Below, piece after piece: positions 40,629 to 40,647 of a stretch of DNA of 40,647 bases. The stretch's first letter is position 1; the number at the start of each line of letters is the position of its first letter. The position numbers and the translations under genes are program-made. This DNA is from Geopsychrobacter sp. (GTDB taxonomy: Bacteria; Desulfobacterota; Desulfuromonadia; Desulfuromonadales; Geopsychrobacteraceae): positions 1 through 40,647 of the forward strand of contig JAAXQE010000110.1 of the NCBI GenBank assembly GCA_012974425.1, given 5' to 3'. Below the pieces are notes generated by a model. The model worked only from the letters and a program-made list of their open reading frames with translations. It was not told where the DNA came from and made no database searches.

Positions 40629-40647
40629 CTGTCTCTTATACACATCT
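40629..40647 (+). other. Nextera transposase adapter (sequencing artefact)
   Basis: CTGTCTCTTATACACATCT is the 19-base mosaic-end adapter used in Nextera library preparation. It is not genomic. On the minus strand its translation gives MCIRDR, a known hallmark of adapter contamination in predicted proteins. Confidence 0.98.

Noticed and set aside
40115-40645. Minus-strand 176-residue frame opposite infB
   Set aside because: It starts inside the adapter (MCIRDR) and is the reverse of the IF-2 repeat linker.

Overview
The window looks like chromosomal DNA of a delta-type Gram-negative anaerobe of the Desulfuromonadales (Desulfuromonas/Pelobacter/Geopsychrobacter-like). The evidence is a nine-CxxCH HAO-like cytochrome, a sigma-54 activator, the gene neighbours coaD-rsmD, mutS-amidase-glnD-xerD and rimP-nusA-ylxR/L7Ae-infB, archaeal-type phosphoglycerate mutase, and lipoproteins with lipoboxes. 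This placement is inferred from gene content and was not tested by a search. No tRNA, rRNA, CRISPR array or intact mobile element was seen. The last 19 bases (40629-40647) are the Nextera mosaic-end adapter and not genome, so the contig really ends inside infB at 40628.

Layout. 1-1289 (minus): a PilZ-sigma54-Fis regulator that runs off the left edge. 1290-2452: about 1.1 kb with almost no coding sequence and one SH3-like fragment. 2453-4495: yacG, queD, queE (7-deazaguanine synthesis) and a creatininase-family hydrolase. 4521-5586 (minus): coaD and rsmD. 5692-7137: a dGTPase-like HD enzyme convergent with a YhbY RNA-binding protein. 7237-8258 (minus): azlCD amino-acid exporter. 8401-9555: REC-PP2C phosphatase. 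9827-11452: ABC-F ATPase.

11453-13713 is a scrap-heap region: an internally deleted ISL3-family transposase joined directly to the 3' end of an EAL-domain gene, three tiny membrane-protein genes, and the frameshifted 3' end of an ADP-ribosylglycohydrolase gene. 13714-15390: CDP-alcohol phosphatidyltransferase, a YqeG/Gep4-like HAD phosphatase (a plausible two-step phosphatidylglycerol module) and an unknown protein. 15498-18566: Lrp-type regulator, diaminopimelate decarboxylase and the 23S rRNA methyltransferase RlmD. 18765-21380: DUF2148 ferredoxin-like protein, then glnB-glnA behind a candidate sigma-54 promoter and ended by a strong terminator.

21516-25121 is the most distinctive locus: a two-cluster ferredoxin protein, a 29-residue cysteine-rich ORF with a very strong ribosome binding site, a lipoprotein ending in a SHOCT-like segment, an HAO-like multiheme cytochrome that also ends in a SHOCT-like segment, and a YgbA (nitrous oxide-stimulated promoter) family protein. 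I infer a role in reactive-nitrogen chemistry. 25122-26579 (minus): CDF metal efflux protein and an unknown protein. 26766-37543: mutS, amiC-type amidase, glnD, xerD, apgM, holC, trmJ and a small unknown gene. 37684-end: rimP, nusA, a ylxR-L7Ae fusion and infB, preceded by a terminator that could act as an attenuator.
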